DNA of 64,000 nt from Caulobacter sp. (lineage in GTDB: Bacteria > Pseudomonadota > Alphaproteobacteria > Caulobacterales > Caulobacteraceae): positions 124,001 to 188,000 of the forward strand of contig JAGHZU010000004.1 of assembly GCA_017745235.1 (NCBI GenBank), written 5' to 3'. This document shows positions 1-9,963 of the stretch, one piece after another (position 1 is the stretch's first letter; each line of letters starts with the position of its first letter). The translations under genes were made by a program, and so were the position numbers. The notes beneath the pieces were generated by a model. That model made no database searches, had not been told where the DNA came from, and worked only from the letters and a program-made list of their open reading frames with translations.

Positions 1-480
1 CTGCTGCTGGTCCACAGCAGTTTCTCGCTCTCCACCCTGATCGGCATCCTGATGCTGATGGGCATCGCCGCGAAGAACTCGATCCTGCTGGTCGAGTACG
101 CGATCATGGCGATCAAGGGCGGCATGAGCCGGCGCGAAGCCCTGATCGACGCCGCCCACAAGCGGGCCCGTCCGATCATCATGACCACCGTGGCCATGGG
201 CGCGGGCATGTTCCCCGTGGCCGTCGGCTTTGGCGCCGACGTGGAGTTCCGCGCCCCGATGGCCATCGCAGTGATCGGCGGGCTGATCACCTCGACCTTC
301 CTGTCGCTGCTCTACATCCCCGTGGTCTTCGTCTTCATGGACAAGATCAAGAACTGGTCGGGCCGGATGATCGATCACCTGTTCCGCCACCAGAAGCACG
401 CGCCCCAGCATGCTCAGGCTCATCAGGACCATGCGGCCATCTTCGAGGACCGGCGACGCCACGGAGGCCGGGAACTTTAA
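1..480 (+). CDS. RND efflux transporter, C-terminal end (partial)
   Basis: This is the last 159 codons of an inner-membrane RND pump (AcrB/MexB type), with the 5' part outside the window. The readable frame runs from base 1. It begins in a membrane segment with LMLMGIAAKNSILLVEYA, the conserved RND stretch near the final transmembrane helices. It continues with the RARPIIMTTVAMGAGMFPVA motif and a last helix (IAVIGGLITSTFLSLLYIPVVFVF), then a short His-rich cytoplasmic tail. Such pumps use the proton gradient to extrude drugs or metabolites with a periplasmic adaptor and an outer-membrane channel. The substrate cannot be inferred from this fragment. A strong terminator follows 29 bases after the stop, so this is the last gene of its operon. 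Confidence 0.93.
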   Translation: MLLVHSSFSLSTLIGILMLMGIAAKNSILLVEYAIMAIKGGMSRREALIDAAHKRARPIIMTTVAMGAGMFPVAVGFGADVEFRAPMAIAVIGGLITSTFLSLLYIPVVFVFMDKIKNWSGRMIDHLFRHQKHAPQHAQAHQDHAAIFEDRRRHGGREL

Positions 481-508
481 TCCCCATTAGATCGATGGGA
501 TAAAACAG

Positions 509-541
509 GACCCTCTCGTTTCGCGACGAGAGGGTCATTTT
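509..541 (+). terminator. Rho-independent terminator after the RND gene
   Basis: A perfect 11-bp stem, GACCCTCTCGT / ACGAGAGGGTC, encloses a 6-base loop and is followed by ATTTTA. It sits just after the RND stop codon and before the YeiH-type gene. Confidence 0.9.
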
Positions 542-615
542 ATGCTTGTCCCAGGGCGAACTTGGGTGTGGATCGGTTTCAACCGGCGCGACTCGCCGGC
601 GCGACGGGCCATCGC

Positions 616-1722
616 ATGCATTCCGATCTTGAAACCGACACGGCAGCCGCTCACGCGCTCTTCCAGTCCCTGGAGGGCATGGAGGGCCTGGCGCAGGATG
701 AACCTGCGCCCGCGGCAACGCGCAGAGCCTTCCCCGGCCAGGCCGCGCTGATCAAGCTCTATCCCGGCGTGCTGGTCGCTGCGACCATCGCCCTGGCCTC
801 GCAGTGGCTGGCCACCCACTACGGCGCGCCGGTGATGCTGTTCGCCCTGCTGTTCGGCATGACCTTCCACTTCCTGCACCAGGAAGGCCGCTGCATCCCG
901 GGCATCGAGTTCTCGTCCAAGGCCATCCTGCGCTTCGGCGTGGCCCTGCTGGGCGCGCGGATCACCGCCAGCCAGATCCTGGGCCTGGGCCTGACCCCGA
1001 TCGTCATGGTCATCGTCGGCATCGCCTCGACCATCGGCCTGGGCGCGCTGGTGGCCAAGCGCATGGGCCTGCGCCCCAGCTTCGGCGTGCTGTCGGGTGG
1101 AGCCGTCGGCATCTGCGGCGCCTCCGCCGCCCTGGCCATCGCCTCCGTTCTGCCACGCGGCAAGGACAGCGAACGCGACACGATCCTGGCCGTGGTCACC
1201 GTCACGGCACTGTCGACGATCGCCATGATCACCTACCCGCTGCTGACGGCGGCCCTGCACCTGGACCACACCAAGGCGGGGATTTTCCTGGGCGGCACGA
1301 TCCACGACGTGGCCCAGGTGGTGGGCGCCGGCTACATGATCTCGCCCCATACCGGCGACGTGGCCACCTATGTGAAGCTGCTGCGCGTGACCATGCTATT
1401 GCCGGTGGTCTTCACCATCGCCTTCGTGGTGACCCGCATGGGGCCGGGCGCATCCGGCGGCGCCAAGCCGACCGTGCCGCTGTTCCTGGTCGGTTTCGCG
1501 GCCCTGGTGGTGGTCAACAGCCTGGGCTGGCTGGCCAAGCCGGTGACCGACACCGCCAACGAGATTTCGCGCTGGTGCCTGGTCACGGCCATCGCGGGCC
1601 TGGGCATGAAAACCTCGTTCAAGGCCCTGATCACGGCCGGCTGGCGACCGGTGGTGCTGATGGTGCTGGAGACGGCCTGGATCGCCGGCGTGGTGCTGGT
1701 GGCGGTGACCTTCTTCAGCTGA
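616..1722 (+). CDS. YeiH/YadS-type putative sulfate exporter family membrane protein
   Basis: The 368-residue protein belongs to the YeiH (UPF0324, PSE) family of inner-membrane transporters. It has about ten hydrophobic segments. Family hallmarks are the GVLSGGAVGICGASAALAI stretch and the GGTIHDVAQVVGAGY motif followed by a conserved VKLLR. Family members are proposed to export sulfate or related anions, but the substrate is rarely proven. I chose the ATG at 616 because it gives a short N-terminus of usual family size. A TTG at 562 in the same frame would add 18 residues of low-complexity sequence. The gene stands alone between a terminator and a convergent esterase gene. Confidence 0.85.
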   Translation: MHSDLETDTAAAHALFQSLEGMEGLAQDEPAPAATRRAFPGQAALIKLYPGVLVAATIALASQWLATHYGAPVMLFALLFGMTFHFLHQEGRCIPGIEFSSKAILRFGVALLGARITASQILGLGLTPIVMVIVGIASTIGLGALVAKRMGLRPSFGVLSGGAVGICGASAALAIASVLPRGKDSERDTILAVVTVTALSTIAMITYPLLTAALHLDHTKAGIFLGGTIHDVAQVVGAGYMISPHTGDVATYVKLLRVTMLLPVVFTIAFVVTRMGPGASGGAKPTVPLFLVGFAALVVVNSLGWLAKPVTDTANEISRWCLVTAIAGLGMKTSFKALITAGWRPVVLMVLETAWIAGVVLVAVTFFS

Positions 1723-1726
1723 CCTG

Positions 1727-2380
1727 TCAGCCGCGGGCCTTCAGAGCCCGCGCCACCTGTGGCGCCAGGGCCTGGGCGATGACCTTGGCGCCCGCCGCAT
1801 TGGGATGGATGCCGTCGCTCTGCATCAATCGCCGCACGCCCCGCACGCCCGCCAGGATGTCGGGATAGAGCGGTGCGGCGAACTCCTGGGCCAAGGCCGG
1901 ATAGACGGCGTTGAACTCGCGCGCATAGGCTGGACCGATCAGGGACGGCGCAGCCACGCCCACCAGCATCGGCGCGATCCGGCGGTTCTTCAGCTTCAGC
2001 AGAATGCCGCGCAGGTTGGCCTTGGTCACCCGGGGCTCGATCCCCTGCAGCAGGTCGTTGCCGCCGAGAGCCACCACGCACAGGACGGTGTCGCCGCCCA
2101 CGCTGAAGTCGGCGCGGGCCAGGCCGCCGCCGCTGGTGTCGCCCGACACCCCCGCCGCCCGCACGGTGGCCTGCACGCCCAAGGCGGTCAGGGCCGCCTG
2201 CAGTTGGGCGGGCAAGGCGTCGCGGGCGGGCAGCCCCAAGCCGGCGGTGATGGAGTCGCCCAGGATCGTGACGACCGGCGGCCGTTTCGGAGGCTTCTGG
2301 GCGGCGACGGCGGGACCGCCAGCCAGCAGTCCGGCGACAATCGCGCGACGAGTGGGGAAACGCGGTGCGGTGAAGCTCAT
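1727..2380 (-). CDS. SGNH-family esterase/lysophospholipase (TesA-like)
   Basis: The 217-residue exported hydrolase has the SGNH blocks in order: GDSITAG (nucleophile Ser, about residue 43), a Gly in block II, GGND (block III) and DGIHPNAAG (catalytic Asp and His near the C-terminus). The N-terminus carries a twin-arginine-like signal, TRRAIVAGLLAG, followed by AVAA. Periplasmic action on acyl esters or thioesters is therefore likely. It is divergent, with a 57-bp gap, from an ABC ATPase-permease pair. This is the same arrangement as E. coli tesA next to ybbA-ybbP, which supports a TesA-like role. Its 3' end meets the YeiH-type gene convergently with 4 bases between. Confidence 0.9.
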   Translation of the reverse strand: MSFTAPRFPTRRAIVAGLLAGGPAVAAQKPPKRPPVVTILGDSITAGLGLPARDALPAQLQAALTALGVQATVRAAGVSGDTSGGGLARADFSVGGDTVLCVVALGGNDLLQGIEPRVTKANLRGILLKLKNRRIAPMLVGVAAPSLIGPAYAREFNAVYPALAQEFAAPLYPDILAGVRGVRRLMQSDGIHPNAAGAKVIAQALAPQVARALKARG

Positions 2381-2437
2381 GGCTTCCTATGTAGGCTAGC
2401 TCCGGTCCAGACAATGACCAGGAAATCGGGAACTTTC

Positions 2438-3142
2438 ATGACCGCCAGCGCCGCGCCGCCCGTCCCCGTCCTGAGCCTGGAGGCCGTGACGCTCACCCTG
2501 CCTTCCGCCGCCGGCCCCGTGGAGATCCTGCGCGGCGTCGACCTGACCGTTGCGGCGGGCGAGCGTCTGGCCGTGATTGGCCCCTCCGGATCGGGCAAGT
2601 CGTCGCTGATCGCCGTGGGGGCCGGGCTGGAGCGCCCCACCGCCGGGACGGTGCGCCTGTTCGGCCAGGACCTCGCCAGTCTGGATGAGGACGGCCGGGC
2701 AAGGCTGCGACGCGACCGTGCGGCCCTTGTGTTCCAGGCCTTCCACCTGCTGCCCAACATGACGGCCGAGGAGAACGTGGCCACGCCGCTGGAGATCGCC
2801 GGCGAACGCGACGCCCTGGCCAACGCCCGCCAGTGGCTGGCCAAGGTTGGCCTGGCCAAGCGCCTGACCCACTATCCCCACCAGCTTTCGGGCGGCGAGC
2901 AGCAGCGTGTGGCGCTGGCTCGCGCCCTGGCCGCCCGGCCTGCCCTGCTGTTCGCGGACGAGCCCACCGGCAACCTGGATTCCAAGACCGCCGCCGTGGT
3001 CGCCGATCTGATGTTCGACCTGGTGCGCGAGGTCGGAGCGGCCCTGGTGATGGTCACCCACGACGCGGCCCTGGCCGAGCGCGCCGGCCGCGTCGTGCGC
3101 ATGGCCGACGGGCGCATCGTCGACGCTCGCGACGAGGGCTGA
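2438..3142 (+). CDS. ABC transporter ATP-binding protein (YbbA/LolD type)
   Basis: This is a 234-residue ATPase with Walker [11 protein letters not shown]-loop VFQAFHLLP, signature [15 protein letters not shown], Walker B LLFADEP and switch His (MVTHD). The order and the EPTGNLDS segment place it in the LolD/MacB/YbbA group, which works with FtsX-like permeases rather than canonical importers. I chose the ATG at 2438 over the in-frame ATG at 2414 because GGGA precedes it at good spacing. It is followed after 2 bases by its permease, so the two are surely co-transcribed. It is divergent from the TesA-like esterase. Confidence 0.93.
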   Translation: MTASAAPPVPVLSLEAVTLTLPSAAGPVEILRGVDLTVAAGERLAVIGPSGSGKSSLIAVGAGLERPTAGTVRLFGQDLASLDEDGRARLRRDRAALVFQAFHLLPNMTAEENVATPLEIAGERDALANARQWLAKVGLAKRLTHYPHQLSGGEQQRVALARALAARPALLFADEPTGNLDSKTAAVVADLMFDLVREVGAALVMVTHDAALAERAGRVVRMADGRIVDARDEG

Positions 3143-3144
3143 GC

Positions 3145-5661
3145 ATGGCCGCCCTCTCCCTGCGCCTGGCCGCCCGCGAGCTGCGTTCGGGCGTGCGCGG
3201 TTTCCGCATCTTCCTGGCCTGCCTGGCCGTCGGGGTGGCGGCCATCGCCGCCGCCGGTTCGACCGCCGAGGCCTTCCGTCACGGCCTGGCCGGCCAGGCC
3301 CGCGAGATCCTGGGCGGCGACCTGTCGTTCGGGGTCGAGAATCGCGATTTCACGCCGCAAGAGCGGGCGACCTTCGAACGGCTGGGCGCCACCACCTACA
3401 CCGCCGGCGCCCGGGCCATGGCCGAGGCCCCCGACGGTGAGCGACGCCTCGTCAACCTGCGCGGCGTCGACGCCCGCTTCCCCCTGGCCGGCAAGGTCAA
3501 GATCGAAGGCGCACGCGACCTGCAAACCGCCCTGGCCGACCGGGATGGCTTGCCAGGCGCGGCGGTGGAGCCGGCCCTGCTGGATCGGCTGGACCTGAAG
3601 GTCGGCGACCGCTTCCAGGCCGGGCCCACGGCGCTGCGCGTGAGCGCAGTGCTCGTCAGCGAGCCCGACGGCCTGTCGCGCGGCTTCCAGCTGGGTCCGC
3701 GCGTGATCGTGCGACGTGACGTGATCGAACGCTCGGGCCTGCTGGCGCCTGGCGGATTGTCGGCCCGGGCCGTGCGCATCGCCCTGCCCGCCGACCAGGA
3801 TCCCCGCGCCGCGGGCAAGGCCCTCGTCGCGCGTTTCCCCGACGCGGGCCTGCGTATGCGGGACCGGCTGGACGCCGCGCCGGGCGCGCGGCGGCTAATC
3901 GATCAGCTGGAGTATTTCCTGGGCTTCATCGGCCTGGCCTCGCTGGTGGCCGGCGGCCTGGGCGTGGCGGGAGCGGTCGGCGCCTACCTGTCCACCCGCG
4001 AACGCTCGATCGCGGTGCTCAAGGCCCTGGGCGCGGACGGTGGGCTGGTGCGCAACCTTTACATGATCCAGATCGGCCTGCTGGCGGTGCTGGGCGTAGC
4101 CACCGGCCTGGCGATCGGCGCCATCGCCCCGCTGATCCTGGGCAAGTTGGCCGGCTCCAGCCTGCCGATTCCGGCCCTCTTCGCGATCTATCCCTGGCCG
4201 CTGGCCAAGGCGGGGCTATTTGGCCTGCTCGCGGCGGCGGCCTTTTCGCTGGTCCCGCTGGCCAGAGCGCGCCGCACGCCGCCCTCGGCCCTCTTCCGCC
4301 GCACCCTGGCCGCCAGCATCCCGCTCGGCCTGGAGACCGTGGGCGCGGGTCTGGCGGGCCTGGGCCTGGCCGCCCTGGCCGTCGCCACCGCCCCCACGCC
4401 CCTGGCCGCAGGGATCATGATCGCCGGAGTCGCCGTCGCCTTCGCCCTGCTGTGGGCGCTGGGCCTGGGCGCGGCCTGGCTGGCCGGGCGCGCGCGGGCA
4501 CTGGCCTCGGGTCCAGCCCGGCTGGGTCTGGCGAACCTGGCCGGCCCGCGGTCGGCCGCCCGCACCGCCAGCCCCGCCATCGGCCTTGGCGTAGGACTGC
4601 TGGCCTGCGTGGTGCTGATCCAGTCGGCCCTGCTGGCCCAGGTGACCACGGTGGCTCCACGCACCGCCCCGGCCATGGTCTTCACCGAGATTCCCGGCGA
4701 GCAGGCCGCCGCCTTTGACGCCGAGGTGGCCAGGATCGCCGGGCCGCTCACGCCCGACACCTATCTGCGCCTGCCCTTCGCCACCGGCCGCATCAGCGCC
4801 CTGCGCGGCAAGCCGGTCGATCCCCAGACCATCGCCCCGGGCGAGCGTTGGGCCTTCGACAACGACCTGGGCCTGTCGCTGCTGGCCGCCGCGCCCAAGG
4901 ACGACCAGGTGGTGGCCGGCGCCTGGTGGAAGCCGGGCTACGCCGGTCCCCCTCTGGTGGCGCTGAACGCCGAGATCGCCCAGGCGGCTGGCCTCAAGGT
5001 GGGCGACACCCTGACCCTGTCGATCCTGGGCCGCGAGGTCGAGACTCGTATCGCGGTGCTGCGCAAGATCGAGTTCGGCGGCTTCGGCCCCAACTTCAAC
5101 ATCGTCCTCAACGACCGGGCCCTGGAGGGGGCTGACCTTCGCAGCGTGGCCATCGCCCGCCTGGGCAAACCTCAGGAGGCCGCCCTGACCCGGGCCCTGG
5201 GTCGCAGCTTTCCGGGCGTCAACGTGATCAGCGTGCGCGAGCAGCTGGACGCCGCCGCCTCCCTGTTCGACCGCCTGGCGCTGGCCGTGCGGGGCGCGGC
5301 AGCCGTCGCAGCTCTGGCGGGCCTGCTGGTGCTGGCCGGGGCCATCGCCGCCGGAGCTCGGGCCCGGGCGCGCGAGGCCGCCACTTTGAAGGTGCTGGGC
5401 GCCACGCGCCTGCAGATCCTGACCGCCTATGCCATCGAGTATGGCGCGGTGGGCTTGATCGCCGGCGCGGCGGGCGTGGCCCTGGGGTTCGCGGCTGCCT
5501 GGCCGGTGGTGGTCAAGGTGTTCAAGGCCAGCTGGAGCGTCGACTGGAGCGGCGTCATGGTGCTGCTTGGCGGCGCGGCGGGACTTTCGATGGCGGGCGG
5601 GCTGCTGGCGGCCGCCCTGGCTCTGGCCCAGAGGCCCGCTCCAGTGCTGCGGGCGGACTGA
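3145..5661 (+). CDS. FtsX-like ABC permease (YbbP type)
   Basis: The 838-residue membrane protein has the YbbP layout. An N-terminal membrane anchor (about residues 21-40) precedes a large periplasmic domain. A central block of membrane helices starting near residue 255 ([22 protein letters not shown]) holds an FtsX domain with [16 protein letters not shown] second periplasmic domain and a second FtsX domain ([13 protein letters not shown], about residue 740) follow. The duplicated FtsX architecture is typical of the YbbP family. The ATG at 3145 comes 2 bases after the ATPase stop. A mechanotransmission or lipoprotein/lipid-related export role is known for relatives, but the substrate here is unknown. 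The 3' end overlaps the convergent carboxypeptidase gene by 107 bases. Confidence 0.92.
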   Translation: MAALSLRLAARELRSGVRGFRIFLACLAVGVAAIAAAGSTAEAFRHGLAGQAREILGGDLSFGVENRDFTPQERATFERLGATTYTAGARAMAEAPDGERRLVNLRGVDARFPLAGKVKIEGARDLQTALADRDGLPGAAVEPALLDRLDLKVGDRFQAGPTALRVSAVLVSEPDGLSRGFQLGPRVIVRRDVIERSGLLAPGGLSARAVRIALPADQDPRAAGKALVARFPDAGLRMRDRLDAAPGARRLIDQLEYFLGFIGLASLVAGGLGVAGAVGAYLSTRERSIAVLKALGADGGLVRNLYMIQIGLLAVLGVATGLAIGAIAPLILGKLAGSSLPIPALFAIYPWPLAKAGLFGLLAAAAFSLVPLARARRTPPSALFRRTLAASIPLGLETVGAGLAGLGLAALAVATAPTPLAAGIMIAGVAVAFALLWALGLGAAWLAGRARALASGPARLGLANLAGPRSAARTASPAIGLGVGLLACVVLIQSALLAQVTTVAPRTAPAMVFTEIPGEQAAAFDAEVARIAGPLTPDTYLRLPFATGRISALRGKPVDPQTIAPGERWAFDNDLGLSLLAAAPKDDQVVAGAWWKPGYAGPPLVALNAEIAQAAGLKVGDTLTLSILGREVETRIAVLRKIEFGGFGPNFNIVLNDRALEGADLRSVAIARLGKPQEAALTRALGRSFPGVNVISVREQLDAAASLFDRLALAVRGAAAVAALAGLLVLAGAIAAGARARAREAATLKVLGATRLQILTAYAIEYGAVGLIAGAAGVALGFAAAWPVVVKVFKASWSVDWSGVMVLLGGAAGLSMAGGLLAAALALAQRPAPVLRAD

Positions 5662-6703
5662 GCAGCGGATCAGTCGGGCTGCCCGAGCCCGCCTGAGGCA
5701 GGCTGGCGATCGGCACGCCCGGCAGCATGGGCTCGCCCGTCCACTCCCAGTGCCAGGGCTCGAAGGCGTAGTTGACGAAGCCGAACCGCCCGGCATTGGC
5801 CACCATCCAGCGATAGAGGTCTGACCGCGCCATGGCCCGGCGATTGTCGTCGGCGCTGGAATCGGGCCCGTACCCAGGCGCGGCGGCGATGAAGACGTCC
5901 AGGGCCAGGCCCGTGCGGTGAGCCGAGCAGATGGTGCGCGACACGCCCTGGCAGTTGTTGTCGCGGGCGCAGCGGGCGGCGTCGGCGTCCGGATCGCGGA
6001 AGCCCGAGAAGATCGTCAGGCCGCGCGGGTCGCGCACCACGCCCGCCGCCTTGGCCTCGGCCGCCATCCGACGATAGGCGTCCAATGCGGCAGGTCTCAG
6101 TTGCACCACCTTGCCGCCGAAGCCCTCTTCCGCCTTGGCCGTCGAGAGGCTCGAGGTCGGCGGCGCGCCGGGACACCGGCCCTCGGCGTTGACCCGCACG
6201 AATGGCCGGGCGCGATGCCAGGCCGTCAGCATGGGCGCAAAGGTCTGGCTATCGAAGACTCCCGTCGGCCGCAAGCCATGGCCGCCTTGCCAGCGGGCCA
6301 GGGCTGCGGCGAAGCGCGGCGTGCCCGGGGCGCACCCGGTGCGAATTTCGTGCGCCACGCGTGGAGCGTAGATCTCCCAGCCGGTCTCGGCCCGTCCGAA
6401 GGGCGCCCAGGCCATGGTGGTCAGCGAGGCGGCGTTGACGGGCGCGGCGCTGTCAGAAATCCCGCCGCCCGCCTGGCAGTCTTCTGGCGTAGTCAAGGCG
6501 GTCTCGGCTGGAACGAACACCGGAGAGGCGGGCGGATCGGCGGACGGGAAATGCTGGGGCGCGGGCGGGGCGAACTCGGCGCGGTCAGGGACCGGTTCGG
6601 AGGCTCCAGGGGCGCCGCCCGGCCATGCGACCCAGGCGACGAAGGCCGCCGCCAACGCCGCCAGGCCGCCCAGGATCCACAACAGCCAACGCACCACCCG
6701 CAA
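5555..6703 (-). CDS. D-alanyl-D-alanine carboxypeptidase, VanY family (M15B)
   Basis: The 382-residue, probably periplasmic protein has one N-terminal membrane anchor (VVRWLLWILGGLAALAAAFVAWVAW). A linker and an extensin-like region come next. The C-terminal M15B zinc peptidase domain has the SAHRTGLALDVF (SxHxxGxAxD) and EPWHWEW metal/catalytic motifs. Such enzymes trim the terminal D-Ala of peptidoglycan stem peptides. The TTG at 6703 is chosen because GGAGG lies 6 bases upstream. Reading from the ATG at 6787 would put low-complexity sequence before the anchor. The gene is divergent from an L,D-transpeptidase, so both neighbours act on the cell wall. The last 36 codons overlap the YbbP gene and are Pro-rich. 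Confidence 0.85.
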   Translation of the reverse strand: MRVVRWLLWILGGLAALAAAFVAWVAWPGGAPGASEPVPDRAEFAPPAPQHFPSADPPASPVFVPAETALTTPEDCQAGGGISDSAAPVNAASLTTMAWAPFGRAETGWEIYAPRVAHEIRTGCAPGTPRFAAALARWQGGHGLRPTGVFDSQTFAPMLTAWHRARPFVRVNAEGRCPGAPPTSSLSTAKAEEGFGGKVVQLRPAALDAYRRMAAEAKAAGVVRDPRGLTIFSGFRDPDADAARCARDNNCQGVSRTICSAHRTGLALDVFIAAAPGYGPDSSADDNRRAMARSDLYRWMVANAGRFGFVNYAFEPWHWEWTGEPMLPGVPIASLPQAGSGSPTDPLLSPPAALERASGPEPGRPPAARPPSKVPPRRQAAP

Positions 6704-6785
6704 ACCAGCGCCTCCCTCAAGGCTCGGAACTTCGCTATGGCTGAAGGCTTCAACAGGGCGAGGCGTTCCGCCCTGGAGTTGTTTC

Positions 6786-7871
6786 ATGACTGCGAAGTTG
6801 CGTGCGATGTTTCTTCTGACGGCCTGCCTGGCGGCGGCCACCGCCTGCTCCGAACCGGCCCCCAAGGCCCAGAAGAAGCCGCCCGCCCCGGCGGTCAAGC
6901 CCGCCGCCCCCAAGCCTCCGCCTGTGGTCCCCGCCGCCCCTGCGGGCGCAGCCCAGGCCAAGACCGTCAACGCCGCCCGTTTCGATCCCGCCGCCGCCAC
7001 GCCATGGGCCAAGCGCGGCTACCTGATCCGCGCCCAGGTCCTGCTGGACCGCGCCCACTTCTCGCCCGGCGTCATCGACGGCCAGGAAGGCTCGAACCTC
7101 GCAATCGCGGTCGCGGCCTTCCAGGAAAGCCGTCGCCTGACCGTGGACGGCAAGCTCTCGCCCGCCGTCTGGGACGCCCTGGTCGGCGCCGACGCCGGTC
7201 CCGCCCTGACCACCTACACGATCACCGCCCAGGACGCGGCCGGCCCGTTCGTGGCCAGCATCCCCAAGGACGACTACGAGGCCATGGCCAAGCTGCCGGC
7301 CCTTTCCTACACCTCGCCGCTGGAGGCCCTGGCCGAGAAATTCCACATGGACGAGGCGCTGTTGCAGTCGCTCAATCCAGGCGTCGACTTCGGCAAGGCC
7401 GGGACCTCGATCGTGGTCGCCGCCCTAGGACCCGACGGCCTGGACGGCAAGGTCACCCGCGTCGACATCGACAACGCCAAGGGCGTGCTCAAGGCCTATG
7501 GCGATGGCGGACGGCTGCTGGCGGTCTATCCCGCCACCGTGGGCAGCACCGAGCGCCCGGCCCCGGTCGGCGAATGGGCGGTCAATACCGTGGCCCCTCG
7601 CCCGACCTACACCTACGACCCCTCGCGCCTGACGTTCGGCAAGCCCAAGACCAAGCTGACGATCCAGCCCGGGCCCAACAATCCCGTGGGCTCGACCTGG
7701 ATCGACCTGACGAAGGACACCTACGGCATCCACGGCACGCCCGATCCCAAGCTGGTCAACAAGCGCGCCTCTCACGGCTGCGTTCGGCTGACCAACTGGG
7801 ACGCGGCCGAGCTGGGCGCCGCGGGGGTGAAGGGCGCCCGGGTGATCTTCCACGGAAAGCCGGCGCGGTAG
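6786..7871 (+). CDS. L,D-transpeptidase (YkuD) lipoprotein with peptidoglycan-binding domain
   Basis: The 361-residue lipoprotein has a signal peptide ending in the lipobox LAAATAC (Cys21) and a Pro/Ala/Lys-rich linker to about residue 70. A PG_binding_1-like domain follows (RAHFSPGVIDGQEGSNLAIAV). The C-terminal YkuD domain has the HGTPDP and SHGCVRL catalytic signature (Cys about residue 332). It should make 3-3 or protein-to-murein cross-links in the periplasm. The ATG at 6786 is the natural start because it yields a clean lipoprotein signal. It lies 82 bases from the divergent start of the VanY-like carboxypeptidase. The two may share a promoter region and supply and consume tetrapeptide substrates. 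Confidence 0.93.
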   Translation: MTAKLRAMFLLTACLAAATACSEPAPKAQKKPPAPAVKPAAPKPPPVVPAAPAGAAQAKTVNAARFDPAAATPWAKRGYLIRAQVLLDRAHFSPGVIDGQEGSNLAIAVAAFQESRRLTVDGKLSPAVWDALVGADAGPALTTYTITAQDAAGPFVASIPKDDYEAMAKLPALSYTSPLEALAEKFHMDEALLQSLNPGVDFGKAGTSIVVAALGPDGLDGKVTRVDIDNAKGVLKAYGDGGRLLAVYPATVGSTERPAPVGEWAVNTVAPRPTYTYDPSRLTFGKPKTKLTIQPGPNNPVGSTWIDLTKDTYGIHGTPDPKLVNKRASHGCVRLTNWDAAELGAAGVKGARVIFHGKPAR

Positions 7872-7872
7872 G

Positions 7873-9870
7873 CTAAAGCGCCAGCCGCAGCCCCACCCGA
7901 ACGATCCGGGGCGCGGCGTAGCCCGGCACGCCGTCGGCGGTGCGCGAGGTCTGGATGTTGGCGTCCAGAAGATTGTCGCCGGCCACATAGACCGTCACCA
8001 GCGGCTTCACCTTCCAGTCCAGCCGCGCGTCCAGCCGGGTGGCGGGATCGAGCACGCGACTGTTGAGGTCGTCCTCGAAGCGCTTGCCTTCCCAGGTCAG
8101 GTCAGTGTCCAGCGTCAGGGCGTCGGTCAGTTCGGCCGACAGGCCCGCCGTGGCGCTCCAGATCGGGGCCTGGGCCGGGCGCTTGCCGGTCAACTGCGGG
8201 GCGCTGGAACCGCCGTCCAGGCGAGCGTCGGTGGCCGACAGGGCCGAGCGGAACGTGACCGGCCCCACCTTGCGTTCCGCCCGCGCCTCCAGGCCGATCG
8301 CGTCGATGCGGCCGGCGTTCTGGCGCTGGCGCAGCACCCCACCGGCCGGGATGAAGCCGCCGATCGGAAAGGTCCCCGGCCCGAAGCCCAGGGTCACGTT
8401 GACGACCGGATCGTCGATGCGGTTCCAGAAGGCGGTGACCTCGATCAGGCCGTTCGAGTTCTTGTGGGTGAGGCCTGTCTCGAACCCAGCCAGGCGCTCG
8501 GGCTTGAGGCCGGCGTTGGCCTCGGTGACGTCGTTGCCCACCCGGAACGGACGGTAGAGCTCATTCAGGGTGGCGGGGCGAAAACCGGTGTAGCCGGCAG
8601 CACGCGCCACCGTCCCGCTCCCCAGGTCGCGGGTCACGCCCAGGCGACCGCTGACCACCTCGCCGTCGCGATCGGCCGGATGCTGGTCCAGGAGCACCGC
8701 GCCCGTCACCAGGTTGCGCTCGATGCGCTTGCCGTCGGTGGTTTCCCAGTGGTCCAGGCGCAGGCCGCCGGCCACCAGCCACGGGCCCGTCGTCCATGAC
8801 CCGTCGGCATAGGCCCCAATCACCGAGGTCTTTCCCCCGGCCGTGCGGGCGCGGGTATAGGCGCCGTTGACGTAGGTGTAGCGCTCGCGTTCCTCGCCGT
8901 CGTTCCAGCGCGCGTCGGCGCCCAGCTCCCATTCCAGCCCGCCCGTCTTGCGCCGGACCGCGCCGTTCAGACCCCAGCCCGTGGCCGGGGTCTTGTCCTG
9001 GCTGTTGGCCGGCGTTGTGGTCGAGCGGTCGGCCGACACGGCGACCGAGCTGTTGAAGAGGTCGCTGGTGCGCCGCCAGGCCTGCAGCCGCCAGCCCAGC
9101 GCCTCGCCGCGCGGGGCCCTGGCCAGGGTGGCGCTGAAGACGTTGCCCGAGGCGTTGGCCCGCGCCCCCGCCAGCCCCGCCCCGCGATCCTCCTCGAAGA
9201 AGCCGCCGCGCAGCGACAGCAGGCCCAGGCCCGTGGCCATGTCGACCCGGCCGCTGATGCTCTTGGCCTCAAGGTCAGTGGGCGTATCGGCTGTTCCTCG
9301 CGCACGGCCGCGCACGGGCACGTAGCCGTCGGACTTGTCGTAGGAGGCCGCGCCGAAGAACTCCAGCCGCCCCAGGGTGGACACGGCCGCCGCCGAGGCG
9401 CGCTGAGAGCCCAGCTCGCCGGCCGAGACGTCGGCGGCGATGCCGCCGTCGCGCTCCTTCAGGTCGATGGTCCCGGTCAGGGCGCCGGCTCCGTAGGGTC
9501 CCGCCCCCGCGCCGCGCACGATGTCGATTCCGGACAAGGATTCCGGCGCCAGCTGCGACCAGATCACCCATCCGCCAAACGGGTCGTTCAGCGGCACGCC
9601 GTCCAGCGTGACCAGGGTGCGGCCCGCGCCCGACGGGGCGATGGCGCGCAAGGTGATCCCCTGGGTGGTGGGATTGGCCGACAGGCTGGAGGTGCGCCGG
9701 AAGAGCGATACGCCGGGCGTCTGGCCCACGGCCTCGTCGATCCGCTGGGTCCGCGCCAGATCGCCCTCGCCCAGGTGGACGATCGAGAAGGCGGCGTCGG
9801 CCGCGGCGGGCGGCAGGCGGGCGGCGGTGACGATCACCTGTGCGACGGGAGGCGGCGTATCGAGGGGCAT
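7873..9870 (-). CDS. TonB-dependent outer-membrane receptor
   Basis: About 665 residues. The plug domain runs from near residue 10 (VIVTAARLPP) through TQGITLRAIAPSGAGRTLVTLDGVPLND and GIDIVRGAGAGPYGAGALTGTIDL. A 22-strand-type beta barrel follows and ends in the aromatic/hydrophobic RIVRVGLRLAL. It should import a bulky ligand with TonB-ExbBD. The ATG at 9870 is the best start by family alignment, with an alternative ATG at 9882. No signal peptide can be read from either start, nor from upstream codons to 9966. That is odd for an outer-membrane protein. The gene is divergent from a carotenoid-cleavage-type oxygenase, which suggests that the ligand may be that enzyme's substrate. Confidence 0.9.
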   Translation of the reverse strand: MPLDTPPPVAQVIVTAARLPPAAADAAFSIVHLGEGDLARTQRIDEAVGQTPGVSLFRRTSSLSANPTTQGITLRAIAPSGAGRTLVTLDGVPLNDPFGGWVIWSQLAPESLSGIDIVRGAGAGPYGAGALTGTIDLKERDGGIAADVSAGELGSQRASAAAVSTLGRLEFFGAASYDKSDGYVPVRGRARGTADTPTDLEAKSISGRVDMATGLGLLSLRGGFFEEDRGAGLAGARANASGNVFSATLARAPRGEALGWRLQAWRRTSDLFNSSVAVSADRSTTTPANSQDKTPATGWGLNGAVRRKTGGLEWELGADARWNDGEERERYTYVNGAYTRARTAGGKTSVIGAYADGSWTTGPWLVAGGLRLDHWETTDGKRIERNLVTGAVLLDQHPADRDGEVVSGRLGVTRDLGSGTVARAAGYTGFRPATLNELYRPFRVGNDVTEANAGLKPERLAGFETGLTHKNSNGLIEVTAFWNRIDDPVVNVTLGFGPGTFPIGGFIPAGGVLRQRQNAGRIDAIGLEARAERKVGPVTFRSALSATDARLDGGSSAPQLTGKRPAQAPIWSATAGLSAELTDALTLDTDLTWEGKRFEDDLNSRVLDPATRLDARLDWKVKPLVTVYVAGDNLLDANIQTSRTADGVPGYAAPRIVRVGLRLAL

Positions 9871-9963
9871 GGACACTCTCATTGGACGGGCCGCAAGCCG
9901 TTGGCCGGCCGAGCTCGCGGGCGTGACGAAAGAACGACGTCCCGCCGGGAAGCAACCCCCTTT

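Noticed and set aside
4216..5796. A 526-codon minus-strand frame opposite the YbbP permease
   Set aside because: Its sequence is Gly/Gln/Arg-rich and without any domain, as expected for the antisense frame of a GC-rich gene. The permease on the other strand has clear helices and FtsX motifs.
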